From Enteractinococcus fodinae (lineage in GTDB: Bacteria > Actinomycetota > Actinomycetes > Actinomycetales > Micrococcaceae), in NCBI RefSeq assembly GCF_031458395.1, contig NZ_JAVDYJ010000001.1, positions 992,001 to 1,056,000 of the forward strand: DNA of 64,000 nt, read 5' to 3'. Made by a program: the position numbers and the translations under genes. Every line of letters begins with the position of its first letter. Within the stretch, counting starts at the first letter, position 1. Shown here in pieces: positions 8,577 through 17,106 of the stretch. The notes beneath the pieces were generated by a model. The model saw only the letters and a program-made list of their open reading frames with translations. It ran no database searches and had not been told where the DNA came from.

Positions 8577-11500
8577 GTGAGTTTCGGACAAGGATTCGGC
8601 GGCATTTTTGGTCGCCCCGATGATCCCTCCGGTGGCTCTGGCGATTCCGGCGGGTCATCGACCCGTGGATACGGATTTTCGTCAGGCAACGGAGGCTCAG
8701 GAAGCGACGACAGGGCAGGTGGGGAAGGCGCAGGTTCGCGTCGTCCCGGTGCTTTACTGCTAACACTGATCATTCTCGGTGTACTAGTAGCTCTGTTTGT
8801 GCTGTTCACCATGGTGTACACCGAGGTGCTGTGGTTCAACCAACTGGGCTACCAGCAGGTGTTCTGGATTGAGAATGTCACAAAGGCAATACTGTTTGTT
8901 ATAGCCGGTGTGCTCATGGCCGTCGTGACGTGGCTGGCCCTGCATTTAGCGTATAAGTACCGGCCGAAAAATCTCGCCGGACAGCTTCGCCAGAACGTCG
9001 AACAGTACCAAAAACAGCTTGAGCCAATCCGTCGGTTGGTATTTATCGGCGCCCCGATTCTCATCGGGTTCTTTGCTGGAACCGCAGCAATGAACGCATG
9101 GGAAGACGTACTGCTCTTCATGAACCAAGTTCCCTACGGCACAGGCGACCCTGAATTCGGACTAGATCTGACCTTCTTCATGGCCACGCTGCCGCTGTTG
9201 TCTACGGTCGTGTCGTTCCTGACGTCGATCGTTTTGGTGGCCGGGATCGCTGGCATCATTGTGCATTACCTCTACGGTGGTATTCGCATAGAAGATGGCG
9301 CGGGAATCACCGTTGAACGCGCAGCGCGGATCCATATTCTGGTCTTCGCTTCGCTGTACATGCTGCTCCAAGCCGCACGCTACTGGCTCAACCGTTACCA
9401 GACTCTGCAAGACCAGTCGGGCAACTGGGCCGGTGCAATGTACACCGATGTCAACGCTGTCATTCCTACCTCGACGATCTTGGCGATCGCAGCGCTGTTA
9501 GTTATCGGGCTCTTCATCGCTACGATGATCAACGGCAGCTGGCGGTTGTCCATTATCGGTGTGGCAGGGTTCTTGGTGGCGGCACTGATCGCCGGTTCGA
9601 TCTACCCGTTCCTCATTCAGCAGTACCAGGTATCGCCGACTGAGCAGACCATGGAAGCGCCTTACCTGGAGCGCAACATTGAATACACTCGAGAAGGCTA
9701 TGACGTAGCCGACGTCGAGTACACCCCATATGCCGGCGAAACCGAAACCGAAGCCGGTGCCTTGGAGGGTGAAGCGGCAACTACCGCCAACGTCCGTTTG
9801 ATGGACCCGAACCTGCTGAGCGAAACCTTCGGGCAGTTGGAACAATTCCGTCCGTACTACACCTTCCCGAGCACGCTGCACGTCGACCGCTATGAAATCG
9901 ACGGCGAAGTGCGTGACACGATCCTGGCGGCGCGTGACATTAACCCGCCGGCTGATGACTCCTGGGTCAACCAGCACGTTATCTACACCCACGGTTACGG
10001 ACTCGTCGCAGCTGACGCCTCAGAGGTAGGGGGCGGCGGTCGTCCGGCCTTCTTGCTCAACGGCATCCCGACTTCGGGTCCGCTTGCCTCGGAAGACGAT
10101 TACGAGCCGCGTATCTATTTCGGTGGCAACTCACCTGAGTACTCGGTGGTTGGGAAAGAAGAAGGCGAACCGGACCGCGAACGTGACCGTCCACAGGAGA
10201 CCGGGGCAGAACAGGACACCACCTACACCTTCAGCGGTGACGGTGGACCCTCAGTGGGCAACATGTTCAACCGATTGGCCTATGCGATCAAGTTCGGTTC
10301 CACCGATCTGTTCTTGTCGCAGGACGTGAACTCACAGTCGCAGATCCTCTTCGACCGCGATCCCGTAGAACGCGTGGAGAAAGTCGCGCCGTACCTGACC
10401 GTTGATACCAACACCTATCCCGCCATCGTGGATGGCCGCGTGAAGTGGATCGTGGATGGCTACACCACCTCGGACGCCTTCCCATACTCCGACCAATCAC
10501 AGCTAGAATCTGCGACCGTCGACGCGCTCAACGTTGATCCGAACCTCGTGCTCACCGGGCAGATCAACTACATCCGCAACTCGGTCAAAGCCACCGTGGA
10601 TGCCTACGACGGTAGTGTCGATCTGTACGCTTGGGAGCCCGAAGATCCACTGCTGCAAGCCTGGATGAATGTCTATGAGGGTACGGTTCAGCCGTATTCA
10701 GAAATGTCCGCTGAACTGCTCGATCACGTCCGCTACCCACAGGACATGTTCAAAGTGCAGCGTGAAGTCCTGGCTCGGTACCACGTTGACGATCCAGGTG
10801 ACTTCTACGAAGCCAACGACGCCTGGTCCGTCCCAGACGATCCAACCGCGGGCGGCGAAGCCGGTGTGCAAATCCCGCCGTACTACATGACCATGCAGAT
10901 GCCGGGGCAAGATGAACCCGCATTCCAGCTGACCACGCCGTTTATTCCACAAGCCCGTGAAGGGGCCACACAGCGAAACGTGCTGTATGGCTTCCTGGGT
11001 GCTAATGGTGACGCGGGTACCGGTGAGGATGGCGTAAAGGCCGATACTTACGGGCACATGCAGATGCTGGAGCTGCCACGTCAGACGTCCACTCCAGGGC
11101 CCGGACAGGCGCAGAACAACTTCAACTCCAATGATGTCGTGTCGCAAGAGCTGAACCTGTTACGCCAGGGTGCCTCCGATGTGATCAACGGCAACATGCT
11201 GACCTTGCCGGTAGCCAACGGTATTCTCTACGTGCAACCGGTCTATGTCCGCTCTACCGGGGAAACTTCTTACCCGGTACTGCAGAAGGTCCTGGTGGCC
11301 TTTGGTGACGAAGTCGGATTCGCCGATACTCTCGCCGAGGCCCTGGACCAGGTCTTCGAAGGTGACTCGGGCGCAGAAACACCTGAAGAGCAGCAAGTCG
11401 AAGACGTACCAGAAGGTGAAACTGACGCGTCGCCAGAGGCTGATGATCAGGCTGAACCGCCAATGGCTACTTCACCGGCCGATCAACTCGACGAGGCACT

Positions 11501-11705
11501 CAATGACGCCCGCGATGCGATGTCTCGCTCGGAGAGCGCCATGGCTGACGGCGACTGGGCAGCGTACGGTCAGGCTCAAGCCGACCTGCAAGAAGCTCTG
11601 GAACGCGCCCTTGCACTCGAAGAGGGCGAGGACCCAGATGCTGCTGACACCGACGCCGACGAAGGTGACGCTGCTAACAACGACACCGAAGGGCAGGGTG
11701 ACTAG
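8577..11705 (+). CDS. UPF0182 family integral membrane protein
   Basis: A 1042-residue protein starting at GTG. After a Gly/Ser-rich cytoplasmic tail (about 1-55) come seven predicted membrane segments within about 60-345, then a large extracytoplasmic region (about 350-950) containing the conserved family blocks YTREGYDVADVEY, QQFRPYYTFP-like and VNQHVIYTHGYG. It ends in a long, very acidic Glu/Asp/Ala-rich tail (about 940-1042). Function is unknown in all members; the family is nearly universal in actinobacteria and sits next to the PDZ-Lon protease gene, as here. Start choice follows the GTG after GGGAACTACC; the ribosome binding site is weak. Confidence 0.93.
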   Translation: MSFGQGFGGIFGRPDDPSGGSGDSGGSSTRGYGFSSGNGGSGSDDRAGGEGAGSRRPGALLLTLIILGVLVALFVLFTMVYTEVLWFNQLGYQQVFWIENVTKAILFVIAGVLMAVVTWLALHLAYKYRPKNLAGQLRQNVEQYQKQLEPIRRLVFIGAPILIGFFAGTAAMNAWEDVLLFMNQVPYGTGDPEFGLDLTFFMATLPLLSTVVSFLTSIVLVAGIAGIIVHYLYGGIRIEDGAGITVERAARIHILVFASLYMLLQAARYWLNRYQTLQDQSGNWAGAMYTDVNAVIPTSTILAIAALLVIGLFIATMINGSWRLSIIGVAGFLVAALIAGSIYPFLIQQYQVSPTEQTMEAPYLERNIEYTREGYDVADVEYTPYAGETETEAGALEGEAATTANVRLMDPNLLSETFGQLEQFRPYYTFPSTLHVDRYEIDGEVRDTILAARDINPPADDSWVNQHVIYTHGYGLVAADASEVGGGGRPAFLLNGIPTSGPLASEDDYEPRIYFGGNSPEYSVVGKEEGEPDRERDRPQETGAEQDTTYTFSGDGGPSVGNMFNRLAYAIKFGSTDLFLSQDVNSQSQILFDRDPVERVEKVAPYLTVDTNTYPAIVDGRVKWIVDGYTTSDAFPYSDQSQLESATVDALNVDPNLVLTGQINYIRNSVKATVDAYDGSVDLYAWEPEDPLLQAWMNVYEGTVQPYSEMSAELLDHVRYPQDMFKVQREVLARYHVDDPGDFYEANDAWSVPDDPTAGGEAGVQIPPYYMTMQMPGQDEPAFQLTTPFIPQAREGATQRNVLYGFLGANGDAGTGEDGVKADTYGHMQMLELPRQTSTPGPGQAQNNFNSNDVVSQELNLLRQGASDVINGNMLTLPVANGILYVQPVYVRSTGETSYPVLQKVLVAFGDEVGFADTLAEALDQVFEGDSGAETPEEQQVEDVPEGETDASPEADDQAEPPMATSPADQLDEALNDARDAMSRSESAMADGDWAAYGQAQADLQEALERALALEEGEDPDAADTDADEGDAANNDTEGQGD

Positions 11706-11739
11706 GCCTGATGCGGTTCCGATGAACTAGTCCTCCGAT

Positions 11740-11768
11740 TTGCATTCCATTTCCGCGGTGTGTACAGT
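11740..11768 (+). promoter_or_regulatory. Promoter of tRNA-fMet
   Basis: TTGCAT (-35, 11740-11745) and TACAGT (-10, 11763-11768) are separated by 17 bases. Transcription would start just before the tRNA 5' end at 11781. Pattern match only. Confidence 0.6.
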
Positions 11769-11780
11769 AGAGAAAGACGC

Positions 11781-11854
11781 CGCGGGGTGGAGCAGTTCGG
11801 TAGCTCGTCGGGCTCATAACCCGAAGGCCGCAGGTTCAAATCCTGCCCCCGCAA
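11781..11854 (+). tRNA. tRNA-Met, initiator (CAT anticodon)
   Basis: A 74-base cloverleaf without encoded CCA: acceptor CGCGGGG/CCCCGCA, D stem GAGC/GCTC, anticodon stem TCGGG/CCCGA around CTCATAA, and T arm GCAGG TTCAAAT CCTGC. The unpaired C1-A72 position and three consecutive G-C pairs in the anticodon stem are the diagnostic initiator features, so this is tRNA-fMet rather than elongator tRNA-Met. Confidence 0.97.
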
Positions 11855-11866
11855 CTGAATAACGTG

Positions 11867-11896
11867 AAAGGCCCCCGAGATTCTCGGGGGCCTTTT
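11867..11896 (+). terminator. Rho-independent terminator after tRNA-fMet
   Basis: A perfect 14-base-pair stem (AAAGGCCCCCGAGA and its complement) with a one-base loop ends in TTTT. It lies 12 bases past the tRNA. Confidence 0.9.
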
Positions 11897-12246
11897 GCGT
11901 TCCGTCTACTTTCTACCTTCCCATTGTGCGCTACTAAGGAATACCGGTCGACGTTCGTCGGTAGCCATTTTCTCGCGTTCGCTTTTCTTTTCCGCTTCGC
12001 TGTGCGTGCTGCATCACTACGAGGTTTTCGACACTTCACTGCTAGAGCACGATTTCGGAGGAGCTGGACCCGAGCGCACTGTGGTGTCGGTCGGTAATCT
12101 ATAGAGGAAGCCGCTCGGAGCGGTTCTGCCGCGATCCTGGAAAACTTGGACCGACCTCGCAGGGGACGACCAGGAAGTGTTCGGGCTTCATGACGTCGAC
12201 ATCCAGAAAAATATATCAAAATAGAGCTGACAGGAAAGGACGGCGA
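11897..12246. other. Non-coding gap before htrA-like gene
   Basis: 350 bases with pyrimidine-rich stretches and no convincing gene. Short open frames on both strands lack ribosome binding sites or recognisable sequence. The only signal is AGGAAAGG just before the ATG at 12247. The promoter of the protease gene presumably lies here but I cannot place it. Confidence 0.5.
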
Positions 12247-13491
12247 ATGCCCCAAACATGGCCACACGACCCAGAGCGTCGAACTGACCAGCCCGAGAAC
12301 GGCTCCTATAACCCACCTCCGCCACCACCGGCATCGCAACCGAACGAGCGCAAGTCGAAGCGTTTCGGTTGGCCCGCGCTGATTGCAGCGGTGGCGGTCG
12401 CGGCTCTATTGGGCGGCGCCGTCGGGGGCTTGGCCGTCAACTCCCTAGGGACATCAACCGTTGAGGGTGCACCACAACAGACTCCACAACTCAACCGCAC
12501 AGATGACGTCACACCGACCACCGAAGCCGCCTCAGTCGCTGGCCCCTCAGTGGTGACCTTATCCGTGGGAGGGGACCAGGCACTGGGATCCGGTTCAGGT
12601 GTCATTCTGGACGACCAAGGCCACATCCTGACCAATACTCACGTGGTGACGCTCGGCGGACAGACCGCAGCAGCCAGCGTGTTGGTACAGACCTCTGACG
12701 GGGAAGTATACGAAGCCGAAGTCGTCGGTTTGGACCCAATGTCTGATCTTGCGGTCATTCGCATTGAGGCAGAAGGCCTCACCCCCATTGATATGGGCAG
12801 CGTAGATGATCTCAACGTGGGCGACCAGGCGGTAGCCATCGGCGCTCCGCTAGGCCTAGCCGGAACGGTCACCGAAGGCATTATCTCCACCTTAGACCGG
12901 ACAATTTCGGTCGCGTCCTCGGCGGTCCCAGAAGAGCCCGATACCCCCGAACAGGAAAACCCATTTGAATTCCGTCTACCGGACCAGTCAGACCCGCCAA
13001 CCGCGCAGGGCCAGATTCACCTCAACGTGATCCAGTCCGATGCGGCCATTAACCCGGGTAACTCGGGTGGGGCACTGGTGGATCATGCCGGACGACTCAT
13101 CGGCATTAACGTGGCCATTGCCACCCGTACGGAGGGCAACGTTGGACTCGGCTTTGCTATCCCTGTGGATTATGCCCAGCGGGTCGCTGAAGAACTCATC
13201 GAACATGGGGAAGCGTCGCACGGCATGCTTGGCGTGACCATCGTTCCAGCGGGGGACCAGTACGTCTCGTCTGGCGCTCAGGTTGTTGAAGTTCTCGAAG
13301 GCGGCCCGGTCGACGACACCGAGATTCGTTCTGATGATGTGATCGTGGGTATTGACGACAAAACGATCAATGATCCGGGCTCATTATCGGCGACGGTTCG
13401 AGAATACCCGGCCGGTGCGGAGGTCGAGTTAACCGTCGAGCGTGACGGCGAAGAGTTCACCGAAACGGTCACGTTGGGCGGCACGAACTAG
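12247..13491 (+). CDS. HtrA/DegP-like membrane-anchored trypsin-like serine protease (S1C)
   Basis: 414 residues from ATG 12247, chosen because AGGAAAGGACGGCGA precedes it; an upstream in-frame ATG at 12190 has no such site. A Pro-rich cytosolic tail (1-38) is followed by one membrane helix (about 40-62), a chymotrypsin-fold protease with His in ILTNTHVVTL, Asp in SDLAVIRIE and Ser in NPGNSGGALVD, then a C-terminal PDZ domain (about 310-405). The layout matches actinobacterial PepD/HtrA-type envelope quality-control proteases. A roughly 20-residue acidic/Pro insertion (EEPDTPEQENPFEF) lies before the catalytic serine. It is monocistronic or read into the PIG-L gene 16 bases on. Confidence 0.93.
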   Translation: MPQTWPHDPERRTDQPENGSYNPPPPPPASQPNERKSKRFGWPALIAAVAVAALLGGAVGGLAVNSLGTSTVEGAPQQTPQLNRTDDVTPTTEAASVAGPSVVTLSVGGDQALGSGSGVILDDQGHILTNTHVVTLGGQTAAASVLVQTSDGEVYEAEVVGLDPMSDLAVIRIEAEGLTPIDMGSVDDLNVGDQAVAIGAPLGLAGTVTEGIISTLDRTISVASSAVPEEPDTPEQENPFEFRLPDQSDPPTAQGQIHLNVIQSDAAINPGNSGGALVDHAGRLIGINVAIATRTEGNVGLGFAIPVDYAQRVAEELIEHGEASHGMLGVTIVPAGDQYVSSGAQVVEVLEGGPVDDTEIRSDDVIVGIDDKTINDPGSLSATVREYPAGAEVELTVERDGEEFTETVTLGGTN

Positions 13492-13507
13492 GGCTACACT
13501 GGTAGCC

Positions 13508-14263
13508 GTGCTTACCAAACCTGTTTTCGCAGCTGATCTCGTCTCGACTTCCAATATCCGGCGTGCGCTGGCCATTGCCGCCCACCCCGACGACATTGAC
13601 TTCGGTGCCGGGGCAACCATCGCCGCACTGACCGATGCCGGGGTAGAGGTCACCTTTTGCCTGGTGACCTCCGGCGATGCCGGCGGGTTTGAACTGGATC
13701 AGACCCGTGAACAGATGGTGGCACGTCGGCAGCAAGAACAACGCGACGCCGCACGCGAGCTCGGGGTGGATCAGGTGTGCTTCCTGGACCATTCGGATGG
13801 TTACGTCGAGCCCACGCACCGGCTGATCAGTCAGCTGGTTGGGGTCATGCGCCAGGTGCAACCCGAGGTGGTCATCAGCCAACACCCGCAGCGGAACTGG
13901 GAACGAATCCAGGCGTCCCACCCCGACCATCTAGCCGTCGGAGAAGCGACCGCGCGTGCGATCTATCCGGCGGTGGAAAATCCCTTTGCCTACCCGGAAC
14001 TTGAGCTGCCGGCATTTCACATCGGTCAATTATGGATGATGGGAGCTCCCACAGAACTGGCGAACCTGGCCGTGGACGTAACCGATCACGTGGAGCGCAA
14101 GCTCAGTGCACTGCATCGGCACGTTTCCCAGCACCCTGATCCGAAGGTCATGGACGATCGGGTGCGAGCCGCCCTGGCCGCAAATCATCCCGAGGTCGAT
14201 CGTGCCGCCGAGCGTTTTCACGTGGTGGCCGTCAATGACGAAACCACGTTTGCCGGGTTCTAA
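13508..14263 (+). CDS. PIG-L family deacetylase
   Basis: 251 residues from GTG 13508; an earlier in-frame ATG at 13442 would overlap the protease gene and adds non-conserved sequence. The metal-binding AHPDDIDFGAGA near residue 25 and the later SHPDHLAVGEAT supply the His-Asp-Asp and His ligands of the zinc-dependent N-acetylglucosamine deacetylase (LmbE/MshB) fold. MshB and Mca of mycothiol metabolism belong here, but nothing specific points to either. TACACT lies ten bases before the GTG and could be a -10 element of a nearly leaderless transcript. The 3' end overlaps the convergent sigma/anti-sigma fusion gene by four bases. Confidence 0.85.
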   Translation: MLTKPVFAADLVSTSNIRRALAIAAHPDDIDFGAGATIAALTDAGVEVTFCLVTSGDAGGFELDQTREQMVARRQQEQRDAARELGVDQVCFLDHSDGYVEPTHRLISQLVGVMRQVQPEVVISQHPQRNWERIQASHPDHLAVGEATARAIYPAVENPFAYPELELPAFHIGQLWMMGAPTELANLAVDVTDHVERKLSALHRHVSQHPDPKVMDDRVRAALAANHPEVDRAAERFHVVAVNDETTFAGF

Positions 14264-15633
14264 CCGTCGGTGAGTGGCATTTCGACCAGCGCAGCGCTTG
14301 AAGGGGTATCTGAGCCAGTCTCGGGCTCAACCGTGATCCACAACAGTTCATAAGAGTTCACCCCGCGGAACCGTACCTCGTCGTTTTCCATTTGCTCGGC
14401 AGTAAAAAGTCCTACAGACACGACATGACCGCCCGGTTCTTCAAATAACCACACCTGATAGCGTTCGTCCTCGGCAAGCTCGGGGACCTCATTGAACGAC
14501 AGGTAGGCGGCATCTTCTTCAGTCGAATAGTGCCCGGCCACCGTGGAGCCATCAAGGTCGGCGGTCACGCTGGTCACGTCGTCGGCACTATCCACCGCGC
14601 TACGGATGCGCTGGTTACCGGTATTCAGGAAAATCACCGCAACCAGCACTGCGATGACCAACACCGCACCGATGATAATGAACATCGTGCGGCTCCGCCG
14701 TTGTTGCGCTGGGTCCTCTTCGACCTCGTAGTCATCAACAGACTCGATGAACCCAATGCCCACGTTTTGTTCGGGCAGTTGATCTAACACTGATTCCAAT
14801 AACCGCGCCGGTGGGTGAGCCGAAACCCGACGATACGCCCAGGTCAGCATGCGCTGGAACAGGGCAGTCCGGGCGCGCAGTTGTGCCGCGATGTCGCGAT
14901 CCTGCCGGTTAATCCAGGCCTCCACCGCGACGGCATCATCGTCGTTGAGTGCTTGTAGTGCGTTCAGCGTGGCTAATTCACTGCCCAGCCCGACCTGAAG
15001 GTCGGTGCTCACATCGTCGGAAAATGCTGCCGTTTGACCGCCCGTTGACGACAGCGATCCCGTCACCCGGGTGGTCAGCAGCGGATCGGTGTCAGCGTTG
15101 GCCCGAATTTCGGACAGATAGTGACGAGTCAGCCGCACCGCAGCATCCCGAAGACGTGACTTCAAAGTCGGCAAGGCCACGTTGAGGTCTACAGCAGCCT
15201 CTTCGACGGTCCGACCGCCCAACCACACGGTGGTTAACGCCACGGCCTGGGCAGCGGTCAGTGGCTCCAACTCGGTTAGCTGTCCTGCGATGGCCTGCAT
15301 ACGCTCGACGGAACCGACTTCCTCGGCATCGGGACGGTGGTAGCGCCCGGTCTGCTGGGCGATCGAGTTAATCCACGCCACCACTGTGCGGTCCCGTGCT
15401 TTTTCGTCGGCGTGGTCGACATTGAAATCGAAGGTAAAGTGCGGCGCTTGTCGCCACAAGGAGATGTAGGCGTCCGTGGTGGCCTGCAGCGCGTCGTGCT
15501 CGGTGGGAAACATCGAGGTGAGCATGCCGTATACCTGCGGCGAGGTGACATCATAGAGCGCGGCGAAAGCAGCCGTGTCATCATCGCCAGCGGAACGGAG
15601 CAGTTGTGCGGGGCCAGGAGTGTAAGTGTCCAT
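14260..15633 (-). CDS. ECF sigma factor-like / RskA-type anti-sigma factor fusion, membrane-bound
   Basis: 457 residues from ATG 15633 (an in-frame TTG at 15642 is possible). Residues about 15-100 read as ECF sigma region 2 of the SigK type: AAFAALYDVTSPQVYGML, then AYISLWRQAPHF and VVAWINSIAQQ. Residues about 127-170 read as sigma region 4, with a helix-turn-helix GGRTVEEAAVDLNVALPTLK followed by SRLRDAAVRL. After a linker, about 218-265 resembles an anti-sigma domain, about 317-336 is a single membrane helix (MFIIIGAVLVIAVLVAVIF), and about 342-453 is an RskA-like extracytoplasmic domain (YQVWLFEEPGGHVVSVGLF). Normally sigK and rskA are separate adjacent genes. The region 2.4 segment lacks the basic residues usual there, so the sigma half may be degenerate or act only as a binding partner. 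Confidence 0.82.
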   Translation of the reverse strand: MDTYTPGPAQLLRSAGDDDTAAFAALYDVTSPQVYGMLTSMFPTEHDALQATTDAYISLWRQAPHFTFDFNVDHADEKARDRTVVAWINSIAQQTGRYHRPDAEEVGSVERMQAIAGQLTELEPLTAAQAVALTTVWLGGRTVEEAAVDLNVALPTLKSRLRDAAVRLTRHYLSEIRANADTDPLLTTRVTGSLSSTGGQTAAFSDDVSTDLQVGLGSELATLNALQALNDDDAVAVEAWINRQDRDIAAQLRARTALFQRMLTWAYRRVSAHPPARLLESVLDQLPEQNVGIGFIESVDDYEVEEDPAQQRRSRTMFIIIGAVLVIAVLVAVIFLNTGNQRIRSAVDSADDVTSVTADLDGSTVAGHYSTEEDAAYLSFNEVPELAEDERYQVWLFEEPGGHVVSVGLFTAEQMENDEVRFRGVNSYELLWITVEPETGSDTPSSAALVEMPLTDG

Positions 15634-15692
15634 CACCGTCAAGCTTACCGAGGACTTGAAGACCCGGAAGGCCCGGCGCGCCCTATGGCCGG

Positions 15693-16202
15693 CTAACTCC
15701 CAGCGAAATCGTGTTGACGCCAGGCTTCATAGAGCACGATCGAGGCCGAGTTGGCAAGGTTGAGTGATCTGCGTCCGGATTGCATGGGTAAATACACGGT
15801 CTCGGTGATCATCTCGTCGGTTAACACTTCGGCGGGCAATCCGGTGGACTCCTGACCAAAGACGAGCACATCGCCGGGTTGATAGGCAATCTCGTCGTAG
15901 CGCACGGTGCCGCTGCCGGTGAACGCAAAGACGCGTTCGGGCTGCAGGGCCTCCCACGCGGCAGCAAGATTGGCGTGGAGGGTGACGAGCGCCAGGTCGT
16001 GATAGTCCAGCCCAGCCCGACGCAGGTGTGCGTCGTCGAAGTTAAATCCAAGCGGTTCAACCAGGTGCAATTCTGCTCCGGTGATGGCGGCTAAGCGGAT
16101 GGCATTGCCAGTGTTGCCAGGGATCTCCGGGGTGTGAAAGAGCAGGCGGAACTGCGGATTCGTGGCCTGCGGGGTACGGGGTGCGGTTTCGTGTGGATTC
16201 AT
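15693..16202 (-). CDS. trmL: tRNA (cytidine(34)-2'-O)-methyltransferase, SpoU/TrmL family
   Basis: 169 residues. After a short disordered N-terminus the protein is a minimal SPOUT methylase: LLFHTPEIPGNTGNAIRLAA (motif 1), GDVLVFGQESTGLP (motif 2) and SLNLANSASIVLYEAWRQ (motif 3), which together form the trefoil-knot AdoMet site. That pattern and length fit TrmL, which 2'-O-methylates the wobble base of tRNA-Leu isoacceptors. The ATG overlaps the stop of the upstream J-domain gene by four bases, so the two are probably translated together. Confidence 0.9.
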   Translation of the reverse strand: MNPHETAPRTPQATNPQFRLLFHTPEIPGNTGNAIRLAAITGAELHLVEPLGFNFDDAHLRRAGLDYHDLALVTLHANLAAAWEALQPERVFAFTGSGTVRYDEIAYQPGDVLVFGQESTGLPAEVLTDEMITETVYLPMQSGRRSLNLANSASIVLYEAWRQHDFAGS

Positions 16203-17068
16203 AATTTGGCGATGAGTTGTCCCATGGCGGCCCGGTCGACGACGTTGTGTTCGCCGGTGCCGATAAAGAATTTGATGTCCCGGACCGCGTCCATGATTGA
16301 GGCTGGTACTTCGGTCAGTCCCAAGGTGTTGAGGCGGTCAGGGGCCTGGATGGTGGGAGCGTGGGGATTGGATGAAAACAACACCGCGAAACCGCCGACC
16401 TCGAAATCGGGGAGGAGTTTTTTCAGCTCGGCCACCGAGTCGGTCAAATCGGGTAACTCGATGCGTTTGCGGCCGACGAGCTCGCTGCCGTTGAACTGGT
16501 ACACGTCTGGCGGGGTGTGTTGGACAGCAAAGACTGCGACTTTTGTGCCGCCCAGCAGCACGGTGTCCAGCGTCAGTTTTCTGGACAGTTTCACTCCGTG
16601 AAAAATACGAACAGCGGGCAGGGCCGCTTGTACGCGCGATTGCAGAACTTCGGATAACCGGGCGTGGAGCGCACGCTGTTTTCTGCCGAAAAACCCACTG
16701 GGGATACTGCCGTGCACGAGCTGTTGGGCCAACAGCGAATCAACGGTTATCGGTGGTTTCGTCTGAGTGCGAACTGGGCCGTCAGCAAGAGGCGGCCGGA
16801 AGCGTACCGGTTCTGGTTCCGAGCGGGGTTTCGTGCTGGTGCGTCTTGGACGCGGCGACTCGGGAGCCGGTTCTGGCGAGGAATCAAGCTCGGACAGTTG
16901 GTTCCATGCCTTGGTGATTTGATCGAAGCGCGCCGCGTCGCCACCGCGGTCCGGGTGGTGCTTTTTAGCCAACGCTAAATAGGCTCGGCGAATCTGTTTT
17001 TCGCTCGCCGATGGGCTGACCCCAAGCACGCGGTAGGGGTCCAGGGAGTTACCACGATTGTCTGACAC
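16199..17068 (-). CDS. J-domain (DnaJ-like) protein with uncharacterised C-terminal domain
   Basis: 289 residues. Residues about 10-60 are a J domain with the HPD tripeptide in AKKHHPDRGGDAARF, expected to stimulate DnaK ATPase. There is no Gly/Phe region or zinc-finger domain, so it is not DnaJ itself. A basic/Pro linker (about 62-110) leads to a C-terminal domain (about 115-289, beginning VDSLLAQQLVHGSIPSGFF) that I do not recognise; its alternating hydrophobic segments suggest a mixed alpha/beta fold. Four-base overlap with trmL downstream suggests the pair is one transcript, linking a chaperone cofactor with a tRNA methylase. Confidence 0.8.
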   Translation of the reverse strand: MSDNRGNSLDPYRVLGVSPSASEKQIRRAYLALAKKHHPDRGGDAARFDQITKAWNQLSELDSSPEPAPESPRPRRTSTKPRSEPEPVRFRPPLADGPVRTQTKPPITVDSLLAQQLVHGSIPSGFFGRKQRALHARLSEVLQSRVQAALPAVRIFHGVKLSRKLTLDTVLLGGTKVAVFAVQHTPPDVYQFNGSELVGRKRIELPDLTDSVAELKKLLPDFEVGGFAVLFSSNPHAPTIQAPDRLNTLGLTEVPASIMDAVRDIKFFIGTGEHNVVDRAAMGQLIAKL

Positions 17069-17106
17069 GGGCCATATTCTACCCGCGCTGTTCTACACTA
17101 GAAGAC

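Noticed and set aside
12190-12246. Upstream in-frame ATG as the start of the HtrA-like protease
   Set aside because: The ATG at 12247 has AGGAAAGG at good spacing, and the extra 19 residues look non-coding.
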